A DNA stretch of 64,000 nt from UBA8752 sp040261275 (lineage in GTDB: Bacteria > Bacteroidota > Bacteroidia > Flavobacteriales_D > Sanyastnellaceae): the NCBI GenBank assembly GCA_040261275.1, contig JBDQOI010000007.1, forward strand, positions 22,612 through 86,611. Direction: 5' to 3'. Shown one piece after another: positions 1 to 7,544 of this stretch. Each line of letters opens with the position of its first letter. Within the stretch, counting starts at the first letter, position 1. The notes beneath the pieces were generated by a model. That model did no database searches. It was not told the origin of the DNA and saw only the letters and a list, made by a program, of their open reading frames with translations. Position numbers and translations under genes: made by a program.

Positions 1-157
1 GGACCGCGGTGTTGTAGTTGTCGTTCTGCACGTAGTCCTCCAATTGGGGAAGGCAACGCTTCTTCGTGAACGTCCGGCATTGTGCTGCAGCATCAGCCGC
101 GGTGAACATCATCACCAGGGCAAAGGCCGCGAGAGGGAATTTCTTGATCGCAGTCAT
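1..157 (-). CDS. Exported protein of unknown function (N-terminal part only)
   Basis: The gene starts with ATG at 157 and runs off the left edge, leaving 52 codons. The first 25 residues form a signal peptide (MTAIKKFPLAAFALVMMF, then an AAAQ cleavage site). The mature part begins CRTFTKKRCLPQLEDYV. That Cys-rich start resembles a small family of secreted Bacteroidota proteins I remember only as hypothetical. It lies 17 bases after the lipoprotein gene at 175-1104 on the same strand, so the two are probably co-transcribed. No function can be given from the visible part. Confidence 0.7.
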   Translation of the reverse strand, partial: MTAIKKFPLAAFALVMMFTAADAAAQCRTFTKKRCLPQLEDYVQNDNYNTAV

Positions 158-174
158 GGCGCTTCTCATTACGT

Positions 175-1104
175 TCATTGTGCGTATTGGTTACGCGCAG
201 CAGCAATTGTTTCTGAAATCGCTGCCAAGGTGGCTTGGTCATAACTCACCTCGGGACCTCCGCTGATGATGACAGTTCCGTCCGAAGCGGCCGTCGCAGC
301 TGCGGCATTTTCCGTGATGCTAACTCCTGCAAATGCCGCTTCAACAGGTGCAAGGGCCTCCTTCATGGCCGTCAATGCCGGCGTGGGCGCGTAACTGTTC
401 AGCAGCCCCATCAGGTTTTCCAGCGTCATCTTTTGCTCAGCAATCCGCAATTTGAGGTCATCCGTGGAAGTATTCAGACTCAGCGTACCGAGGTAAACGC
501 CTTCCAGCCATCCGCCTGCAGCCATCAGGCCGCCCACCTCTTCCATGCCGTTTTCCCGAAACCGGGCATTCAGCGCATAGAACGTCTCCGTCACTATGTC
601 CACCAGCGAATCCCTGATGGCGCGGTTGTTGTCCGCTCGAGCAATCAAGTCCGCATCGATGAGGTCGCCCACCCCCAAACCATCGCATAGTCGACGACAG
701 GTGTTCAAGTAGTCCACCGACTGTTGGTTTTGGTTGAAGATGACCGAATAGGAAAGGTCTCCCGCATAAATGCCGAGGTTCACCGCCTGCAACTCCGTCG
801 TGGAGTAGCCCACGGCCTGATCGAGGGAATGCAGGGCGTCACCGTCGAAATTGATGCCGCTGCGCTCGAGGAGCAAGGCGGTCTCAATGGGAGAGGGTAC
901 GGCATGGAAAATCTTCTTGAATGCCTTTTGACGACGGGCGGGCATCATGCCTTCTTCGTCCATGGTTTCTGACGTCGCATCTGCATCACCAGATGAGGTG
1001 GGCTCCTGCCCTTCGCCACAGCCAATGAAGAGGAACATCAAGGGGAGTGCCATCCACGTTGCCATGCGCAGGGAAAGCTTGAATCGGTCGTGTTTGAGTG
1101 TCAT
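175..1104 (-). CDS. Conserved lipoprotein of unknown function, 309 aa
   Basis: The N-terminus is a lipoprotein signal: a basic start, the hydrophobic stretch MALPLMFLFIG, then a lipobox Cys at about residue 29 (LFIGC). An acidic Ser/Thr-rich linker follows. The rest looks like a helical soluble domain with motifs VPSPIETALLLERSG, LNLGIYAGDLSY (seen here as VNLGIYAGDLSY) and a later GGWLEGVYLGT. I recall similar Bacteroidota lipoproteins annotated only as hypothetical, often next to a second exported protein like the one at 1-157. An internal ATG at 1065 would still leave a full signal peptide. The role is unknown; an envelope location is likely. Confidence 0.8.
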   Translation of the reverse strand: MTLKHDRFKLSLRMATWMALPLMFLFIGCGEGQEPTSSGDADATSETMDEEGMMPARRQKAFKKIFHAVPSPIETALLLERSGINFDGDALHSLDQAVGYSTTELQAVNLGIYAGDLSYSVIFNQNQQSVDYLNTCRRLCDGLGVGDLIDADLIARADNNRAIRDSLVDIVTETFYALNARFRENGMEEVGGLMAAGGWLEGVYLGTLSLNTSTDDLKLRIAEQKMTLENLMGLLNSYAPTPALTAMKEALAPVEAAFAGVSITENAAAATAASDGTVIISGGPEVSYDQATLAAISETIAAARNQYAQ

Positions 1105-1267
1105 GGAGATTCCAGGAGAGATTATTCAGGCAAATTGAATCCACCGGCACACATTTACGTCCGAGGAAGCCGAAAGTTATCCTCCCTCAAAGGTGGATGT
1201 TGTCGGTTTGATGGAGAACGCCAAGTGGGAATCCGCCGATGCCAAACCCTGCAGCTTGCTTCTGGGC

Positions 1268-4123
1268 TCAGTGTGCCTCCAACCAGTCCGCACCGGTTTG
1301 TACTTCCACCTCGAGCGGAACGGCCAGCTCCACTGCCTGCTCCATGTGGCTCTTCACGAGTTCGGTCACGGCGTCCACCTCATCCTGCGGTACATCAAAT
1401 ACCAATTCGTCGTGGACCTGCAAGATCATCCGGGTGCGGTGCCCATTTTCCTTCAGCGCCTCGTGAATCCGGATCATGGCCAACTTGATGATGTCTGCTG
1501 CAGAACCTTGAATGGGTGCGTTCACCGCGTTTCTCTCGGCAAAACCGCGCACCACTGCATTGGCTGAGGTGATATCGGGCAACCAGCGCTTGCGCCCCAG
1601 GATGGTCTCAACATACCCATTGGCCCTGGCCTGCTCGACCAACTGCGTCTGGTAGGCCTTGAGGTCAGGGAATTCGGCGAAATACGCCTCGATGATGGCC
1701 TTCGCTTCGCGCCTCGGAATCTTGAGGTTTTCGGCCAATCCAAATGCGCCTTGCCCGTAGAGGATGCCAAAGTTGACCGCTTTGGCTTGGCTGCGCTGTC
1801 CCCGATCCACTGCCTCGGATGCCACTCCGAACACTTTGGCCGCCGTCGCCGTGTGGATATCGGCCCCGTCCACAAAGGCCTGGCACAGTCCACGGTCTCC
1901 GCTCAATGCGGCTACAATCCGCAGCTCGACCTGGCTGTAGTCTGCCGCCATCAGCACGTGTTGCGCGTCACGGGGCACAAAGGCCTTTCGAATTTCCCGA
2001 CCCCGAGCCGTCCGTATGGGAATGTTCTGCAGGTTGGGGTGGGTGCTGCTAAGGCGACCGGTAGCCGCCACCGCCTGCATGTATTGGGTGTGCACCCTCC
2101 CTGTGATTTCGTCCACCAGCTCAGGGAGCGGCCGGACATAGGTCGAAAGCAGTTTGTTCAGCTGTCGGTATTCCAGGACCTCCTCCACGATGGGATGCAC
2201 CCCAACGAGCTTCTGCAGGATGTCCTCGCCCGTGGCGTATTGACCCGTCTTCGTCTTCTTGGCCTTCTCGGCGATTTTCAGGTGGTCGAACAACACCTCT
2301 CCCAGCTGCCGGGGCGAATCGAGTGAGAAAGGAACTCCGGCATGACCCTGTATGGACTCCGTCAGTTTCGCGAGGTCCTCCTCGAGCCCTTTGGCCATGG
2401 ACCCAAGGGCGTCCACATCCAATCGCACGCCCTCCAGCTCCATGTCGGCCAACACCGGTACGAGCGGCATTTCCAGCGTTTCGAGGATGTGCCGTTCCGG
2501 GGTGTCCTTGCCGATGCGGTCCTCGAAAAGTTGGGCCAAGCGCAAGGTGATGTCCGCATCCTCGCAAGCATAGTCGCGGACCTGCTCCGGCGGAATATCG
2601 GCCATGGTCTTTTGCTGCTTGCCGCGCTTGCCCAGCAGGTCGGTGATGGGGATGGTACGATAGCCCAACTCCACCTCTGCCAGGAAATCCATGCCGTGCT
2701 TGAGGTCGGGCTGCAGGATGTAATGGGCGAGCATGGTGTCGTAGACGCGGCATTGCACCATCACCCCTGCCGCCAGCATGACCTTGTGGTCGTACTTCCA
2801 GTTCTGCGCCACGAGGAGCTTCTCCGTGTCGCTGAGGATGTCAGCAAATTCTGCGAGCACTTCCTTCAGCCCTTCGTCCTCGTGCTGGGGTCGATCCGGT
2901 GAACCGAGCGGGACCGGAACATACCAACCCGTTCCTTCGGCGGTGGAGAAGCTCATGCCCACGAGCCTTGCGGTGCGGGCATCGAGTCCGGTGGTCTCGG
3001 TGTCAAAGGCAAACCTGGAGGCGTTTTTGAGCTCGTCAACCAACTCCGCACGGGAAGCGGCATCATCGGCCAGGCGGTAGTCTGTCTTCTCCGGGTCAAA
3101 GGAGCCTGTACTGCCCGTTTCATCCGACGAGGCCTCCGATCCGCCACCGCCGAACAACCCCATCTGTCCGCCGCCATCGGCCGATGCTGTCGCCACCGCC
3201 TTTCGCTCTGCCGCATTCGATGTCGCGGCCACCGCTGCTTCCCCCAAGATGCGGCGGGCGAGTGTCCTGAACTCAAGGTCTTCGAACAGGGGAGCCAACT
3301 TCTCTGCATCCGCGTCCTCCACCAACATCCCGTCGAAGTCCGGCGTGTAGGGGATGTCCGTCACAATGGTGGCGAGCTCCTTGGAAAGCAGGGCCTGCTC
3401 TCTGAAATTCTCCAGGTTCTCCCGCTGCTTTCCCTTGAGGTCTGCGGTGGAGTCCAACAGGGATTCCATCGAACCGTACTTCTGCAAAAGTTTGGCCGCC
3501 GTTTTGGGTCCGATTCCCGGAACGCCGGGGATGTTGTCCGCGCTGTCGCCCATGAGCCCGAGCAAATCGATGACCTGCAAGGGGTGCTCGATGCCGAAGC
3601 GCTCGCAGACCTCAGCGGGCCCCCATACCTGTGGAGGGTTACCGGAACGGCCGGGGCGGTACATGCGCACCTTTTCCGTCACGAGTTGGCCGAAGTCCTT
3701 GTCGGGCGTCATCATGTAGACGTCGAACCCTTCCTTCTCGGCGAGTTTGGCGAGGTAGCCGATCATATCGTCGGCCTCAAAACCGGGCTCGGTCACTGTC
3801 GGGATGCGCATGGCTTCGGCCAGTGCGTAAATCAAGGGTACGCTCGCACGGATGTCTTCCGGGGTCTCGTCGCGATTGGCCTTGTATTCGGTGTAGGTCT
3901 CGTGTCGGAATGTGGGGCCAGGCGGGTCGAAAACAATGCCGAGGTGGGTGGGTTTCTCGTTCTTGAGGATATCGAGCAGCGAAGTGGTGAAGCCAAATAC
4001 CGCACTCGTGTTGACGCCCTTGCTGTTGATTCGAGGATTGCGGATGAAAGCATAGTACGCCCGGAAAATCAGAGCGTACGCATCAATAAGGAAGAGCTTC
4101 TTTTCGGATTCAGCGGTCAACAT
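1268..4123 (-). CDS. polA: DNA polymerase I
   Basis: This is a full-length PolA (951 aa; the family is about 900-950). Domain order is a 5' nuclease (about 1-290, with GDSADNIPGVPGIGPKTA), an acidic and Gly-rich linker (about 300-345), a 3'-5' exonuclease (about 350-545) and the polymerase (about 550-951). Polymerase motifs are intact: DYSQVELRI (A), RSQAKAVNFGILYGQ (B) and QVHDELVF (C). The exonuclease keeps its acidic residues (FDTETTGLD, NWKYDHK, YACEDADI), so proofreading should be active, unlike in some PolA proteins where this domain has decayed. It acts in Okazaki fragment maturation and repair. The start at 4123 (MLTAESEKKLFLIDAYAL) places the nuclease motif correctly. Confidence 0.97.
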   Translation of the reverse strand: MLTAESEKKLFLIDAYALIFRAYYAFIRNPRINSKGVNTSAVFGFTTSLLDILKNEKPTHLGIVFDPPGPTFRHETYTEYKANRDETPEDIRASVPLIYALAEAMRIPTVTEPGFEADDMIGYLAKLAEKEGFDVYMMTPDKDFGQLVTEKVRMYRPGRSGNPPQVWGPAEVCERFGIEHPLQVIDLLGLMGDSADNIPGVPGIGPKTAAKLLQKYGSMESLLDSTADLKGKQRENLENFREQALLSKELATIVTDIPYTPDFDGMLVEDADAEKLAPLFEDLEFRTLARRILGEAAVAATSNAAERKAVATASADGGGQMGLFGGGGSEASSDETGSTGSFDPEKTDYRLADDAASRAELVDELKNASRFAFDTETTGLDARTARLVGMSFSTAEGTGWYVPVPLGSPDRPQHEDEGLKEVLAEFADILSDTEKLLVAQNWKYDHKVMLAAGVMVQCRVYDTMLAHYILQPDLKHGMDFLAEVELGYRTIPITDLLGKRGKQQKTMADIPPEQVRDYACEDADITLRLAQLFEDRIGKDTPERHILETLEMPLVPVLADMELEGVRLDVDALGSMAKGLEEDLAKLTESIQGHAGVPFSLDSPRQLGEVLFDHLKIAEKAKKTKTGQYATGEDILQKLVGVHPIVEEVLEYRQLNKLLSTYVRPLPELVDEITGRVHTQYMQAVAATGRLSSTHPNLQNIPIRTARGREIRKAFVPRDAQHVLMAADYSQVELRIVAALSGDRGLCQAFVDGADIHTATAAKVFGVASEAVDRGQRSQAKAVNFGILYGQGAFGLAENLKIPRREAKAIIEAYFAEFPDLKAYQTQLVEQARANGYVETILGRKRWLPDITSANAVVRGFAERNAVNAPIQGSAADIIKLAMIRIHEALKENGHRTRMILQVHDELVFDVPQDEVDAVTELVKSHMEQAVELAVPLEVEVQTGADWLEAH

Positions 4124-4179
4124 GGGACCTGCAAATTACCGCGGACCCGCTTGGTAACCGCCTTTTTTGGGGTGCGCAA

Positions 4180-4683
4180 TCAGCGCGACTTGTACACGGG
4201 AACGGTGCTGCACGGCTCCCCGAACATCAGCGAACGCACCACCGGCTGGAGCCGCTCCACGAGGCGGACGGAGGGCGCCGCTCCCGCGGCCAGCCCGCAA
4301 CCCTTGACCACCAGCCGCTTGCCTTGGTACTGTTGGACGTCCATCTCCTCGACCATCCTCTTCAGCACCTCAGCGGACAAGGCGTCTGGCTGGCACAAAT
4401 ACACGGCAGCTGCGGTGGGTTGCAAGGCAGAGGCGACCAACATCCATGCCCACTCGGGTATCACGGCATCTGCAGTGCAGTGCAACGCCACATCTGCTCC
4501 TTCAAAAGGGGCCTTGTCAAGTTCTACCAGCCATTCGCGGAAGGACTTTTCCCGGAGGACCAGACCTTCCCACAGTTGCGGAGCGAGGTCGAGGTCCTTC
4601 AGACTGCGACTGTTCAGTTCGGCACTCAGGTCCAACTGGACCAAACCGCTTTCCTCCACGCGATTGCGGATGGCGTCTTCCAT
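4180..4683 (-). CDS. DUF2480 family protein, 167 aa
   Basis: The protein begins MEDAIRNRVEESGLVQLDL and contains LREKSFREWL, VALHCTADAVIPEWAWML and LQPTAAAVYLCQPDAL. This pattern matches the Bacteroidota-restricted DUF2480 family as I remember it. It is soluble, with no signal peptide or membrane segment, and has no assigned function. It sits between dxs (stop at 4744) and polA (start at 4123) on the same strand, with 56 bases to polA. Confidence 0.8.
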   Translation of the reverse strand: MEDAIRNRVEESGLVQLDLSAELNSRSLKDLDLAPQLWEGLVLREKSFREWLVELDKAPFEGADVALHCTADAVIPEWAWMLVASALQPTAAAVYLCQPDALSAEVLKRMVEEMDVQQYQGKRLVVKGCGLAAGAAPSVRLVERLQPVVRSLMFGEPCSTVPVYKSR

Positions 4684-4743
4684 GACTGCAAGTTCGCAAG
4701 AATGCCCTTTCCCAGCCGTCTCCTGCCAGGCAACTGTGGTCGC

Positions 4744-6693
4744 TCAGCCCGCTTGGGCCTGACGGCCGGCCTCCAAGCCCATCATGCGACGGGCGGTGGC
4801 AGCAATGTCCTCCACGTTGAAGCCGCACTCCGTGTAGAGCTGGTCCTGGGTGCCGTGCTCGATGAAGCGGTCGGGTACCCCGAGGCGCTTGATCTGGGCG
4901 GTGTACCCTTGATCTGCAGCGAATTCCAGAACGGCACTGCCCATGCCCCCTTGAATGCAGCCATCTTCGATGGTGACCACTCTGTCGAATTTGCCGAACA
5001 CCTCGTGCAACAGCGTCTCGTCGAGCGGCTTCACAAAGCGCAAATCGTACATGGCGGCGGAAACCCCTTCGCCCTCCAGCAATTCAGCGGCTTTCAGGGC
5101 ATGGTTGCCGAGGTGACCCATGCCGAGGAAAGCGATGTCTTCACCGGAACGGACGCGGCGGCCCGTTCCGACCTTGATTTTGCGGAGCGGCGTCTTCCAA
5201 TCGGTCATCACCCCCTTGCCTCGCGGATAGCGGATGCTGAAAGGTCCGTGATCATCAGCCGAAGCCGTGTACATCAGGTTGCGCAGCTCTTCCTCGTTCA
5301 TCGGCGCCGCCACAATCATGTTGGGGATGCAGCGCATGTAAGCGAGATCGAATACGCCGTGGTGGGTCGGCCCATCGGCACCCGCCAGTCCGCCACGGTC
5401 AAGGCAGAAGACGACGTGCAACTTTTGGATCGCAACGTCGTGCAGGACCTGGTCGTAGGCCCGCTGCATGAAGGAACTGTAGATGTTGCAGAACGGCACC
5501 AGGCCTTGCGTCGCCATGCCGGCGGAAAAGGTCACGGCATGCTGCTCGGCAATGCCCACATCAAAGGCGCGATCAGGCATGGCCTCCATCATGAACTTCA
5601 GCGAGCAGCCGGTCGGCATCGCGGGCGTAACGCCGACGATGCGCTCATCTTTTTCGGCCAGTTCGATGATGGTGTGCCCAAAGACGTCCTGATACTTTGG
5701 CGGCTCGGGGGACTTGGGAGTGACCTTGATGATTTCGCCCGTCTCCTTGTTGAAGAGGCCGGGCGCATGCCACTTTGTAGGACTGCCGGCTTCCGCAGGG
5801 CCGTAACCCTTGCCCTTCTTCGTCAGCAGGTGCAGGAGTTTCGGGCCGGGGATGTCTTTGAGGTCAGCGAGCACATGGGCCACCTGCTCCACGTCGTGTC
5901 CGTCGATGGGACCGAAGTAGCGGAAATTCAGTGACTCAAACATGTTGGACTGCTTGAGCAGCGAGCCCTTGACCATGTCGCTCACCTTGGAGGCGATGGT
6001 CTGAGCATCCGGACCAAATTTGGAAACCTTGCCCAGCAACTGCCATACCTCATCCTTGACTTTGTTGTAGGTGTGGGAGGTGGTGATGTCGGTGAGGTAT
6101 TCCTTCAGTGCCCCGACATTGGGGTCAATGGACATGCAGTTGTCGTTGAGGACCACGATCATATCGTTGTCCTGCCAGCCCCCGTGGTTCAGCCCCTCGA
6201 AAGCGAGTCCCGCCGTCATGGCACCGTCTCCGATCACGGCGATGTGCTGGCGCTTGTCGCCCTTGAGCTTGTTGGCCACCGACATGCCGAGGGCGGCGCT
6301 GATACTGGTCGAACTGTGGCCCACGCCAAAGGTGTCGTAAGGGCTCTCGCTGCGCTTGGGAAAACCGCTGAGGCCTTCGTGAATGCGGTTGGTGTGGAAC
6401 TGCTCCCGACGACCGGTGAGGATTTTGTGGCCATACGCCTGGTGCCCCACATCCCATACAATCTGGTCCTCGGGGGTGTTGAAGACGTAATGGAGGGCCA
6501 CTGTCAACTCAACCACGCCCAGGCTCGCACCGAAGTGCCCTCCTTTCTCGCTGACCACATCGACGATGTATTGCCTCAGCTCTTCGCTGACTTGCTTCAG
6601 GTCCTCGAGACCGAAACGGTCACGCAGGTCCTGTGGCACCACAATCTGCCCCAAATGGGGACCAGGTTGGAAGGGGGTGGGGTTGTCGGCCAT
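4744..6693 (-). CDS. dxs: 1-deoxy-D-xylulose-5-phosphate synthase
   Basis: Dxs condenses pyruvate and glyceraldehyde 3-phosphate using thiamine diphosphate, the first step of the non-mevalonate (MEP) isoprenoid pathway. The 649 residues show the N-terminal transketolase half with GHQAYGHKILTGRR, the thiamine diphosphate/Mg motif GDGAMTAGLAFEGLNH and NDNCMSIDPNVG, then the pyrimidine-binding half with DRGGLAGADGPTHHG, and a C-terminal transketolase domain. Another MEP gene, ispG, lies at 49.2 kb, so the organism uses this pathway. A candidate promoter box is at 6729-6736. Confidence 0.97.
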   Translation of the reverse strand: MADNPTPFQPGPHLGQIVVPQDLRDRFGLEDLKQVSEELRQYIVDVVSEKGGHFGASLGVVELTVALHYVFNTPEDQIVWDVGHQAYGHKILTGRREQFHTNRIHEGLSGFPKRSESPYDTFGVGHSSTSISAALGMSVANKLKGDKRQHIAVIGDGAMTAGLAFEGLNHGGWQDNDMIVVLNDNCMSIDPNVGALKEYLTDITTSHTYNKVKDEVWQLLGKVSKFGPDAQTIASKVSDMVKGSLLKQSNMFESLNFRYFGPIDGHDVEQVAHVLADLKDIPGPKLLHLLTKKGKGYGPAEAGSPTKWHAPGLFNKETGEIIKVTPKSPEPPKYQDVFGHTIIELAEKDERIVGVTPAMPTGCSLKFMMEAMPDRAFDVGIAEQHAVTFSAGMATQGLVPFCNIYSSFMQRAYDQVLHDVAIQKLHVVFCLDRGGLAGADGPTHHGVFDLAYMRCIPNMIVAAPMNEEELRNLMYTASADDHGPFSIRYPRGKGVMTDWKTPLRKIKVGTGRRVRSGEDIAFLGMGHLGNHALKAAELLEGEGVSAAMYDLRFVKPLDETLLHEVFGKFDRVVTIEDGCIQGGMGSAVLEFAADQGYTAQIKRLGVPDRFIEHGTQDQLYTECGFNVEDIAATARRMMGLEAGRQAQAG

Positions 6694-6728
6694 GGCTAAA
6701 TCCGGAAAATTGCCGGGAGGAGTACCAA

Positions 6729-6736
6729 CAAACTTA
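6729..6736 (-). promoter_or_regulatory. Candidate -7 promoter box for dxs (TAAGTTTG)
   Basis: On the minus strand this reads TAAGTTTG, an exact fit to the Bacteroidota -7 consensus TAnnTTTG. It ends 35 bases before the dxs ATG. No matching -33 TTTG was seen, so the call rests on the -7 box and its position. Confidence 0.4.
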
Positions 6737-6777
6737 ATCCTTCCATGTTCCGACTGACCTGCCGACGGCGAAGGATT
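6736..6777. repeat. 8-bp inverted repeat between purQ and dxs
   Basis: AATCCTTC at 6736-6743 and its exact complement GAAGGATT at 6770-6777 are separated by 26 bases. The repeat lies in the 103-base gap between the purQ stop and the dxs start, directly upstream of the dxs -7 box. It is not GC-rich and has no T-run, so a factor-independent terminator is unlikely. A regulator site or a chance repeat are both possible. Confidence 0.35.
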
Positions 6778-6796
6778 TGACCAAAGAACCTGAAGA

Positions 6797-7507
6797 TTAG
6801 GCCACCACAGCGGTTGCCAAGGCTTCGAGCATGGCCCGCCCGTCTGTGTTGCCGAGCGACTCGCTGCAGGCGCGTTCAGGGTGCGGCATCATGCCAAAGA
6901 CATTGCCTTCGGCATTGCAGACGCCGGCAATGTGGTCTTCGGACCCGTTGGGGTTGAACTCGTCTCCGATTTCGCCTTCAGGTCCGCAATAGCGGAACAA
7001 GATCTGATCTCCGTCTTCGATGGCGTCGAGACCGGCATCATCGATGGTGTAGTTGCCCTCGCCGTGTGCAATGGGGATACACAGCGGACGCCCATCCGGC
7101 AACGGTGCCGTCATGGGGGCCATCAGAGACTCGGGACGCAGCAGGACGTTGCGGCAGATGAACTTGCGGCTCTCGTTGTGGCGCAGCGCCCCGGGAAGCA
7201 GGCCCGCCTCGCACAGGATCTGGAAACCGTTGCAGACGCCAAGAACGCGGCCCCCGCGCTTGGCGTGGGCCATGACTTCCTCCATAATGGGAGAGAAACG
7301 CGCGATGGCTCCACTGCGGAGATAGTCTCCGTAGCTGAAGCCACCGGGCAAGACCACCAGGTCGACCCCTTTGAGGTCGCGGTCCTTGTGCCAGAGCCGC
7401 TCGACTTGGAACCCGAGTTCCGTGCCGAGGGCGTATTCCATGTCGTGGTCGCAATTGGACCCAGGAAAGGTGATGACGCCGACTTTCACGTTGGCGAAGT
7501 TCGGCAA
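6797..7507 (-). CDS. purQ: Phosphoribosylformylglycinamidine synthase, glutaminase subunit PurQ
   Basis: PurQ supplies ammonia from glutamine to PurL in the fourth step of purine synthesis. The 236 residues form a class I glutamine amidotransferase. The nucleophile Cys lies in LGVCNGFQIL, and the His/Glu pair in MMPHPERA near the C-terminus. The N-terminus (VGVITFPGSNCDHDMEYAL) is typical of PurQ. It is a stand-alone subunit, so the cell should have a small PurL and a PurS; neither is in this window. purD, from the same pathway, is 5 kb away. Confidence 0.95.
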   Translation of the reverse strand: MPNFANVKVGVITFPGSNCDHDMEYALGTELGFQVERLWHKDRDLKGVDLVVLPGGFSYGDYLRSGAIARFSPIMEEVMAHAKRGGRVLGVCNGFQILCEAGLLPGALRHNESRKFICRNVLLRPESLMAPMTAPLPDGRPLCIPIAHGEGNYTIDDAGLDAIEDGDQILFRYCGPEGEIGDEFNPNGSEDHIAGVCNAEGNVFGMMPHPERACSESLGNTDGRAMLEALATAVVA

Positions 7508-7544
7508 TCCAACGTGGATTCCGAACCCCTTTCGAAGGGCTTGT

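Noticed and set aside
4324..5934. 536-codon open frame on the plus strand
   Set aside because: It lies antisense to dxs over its full length. GC-rich coding DNA leaves such frames open, and it has no recognisable domain.
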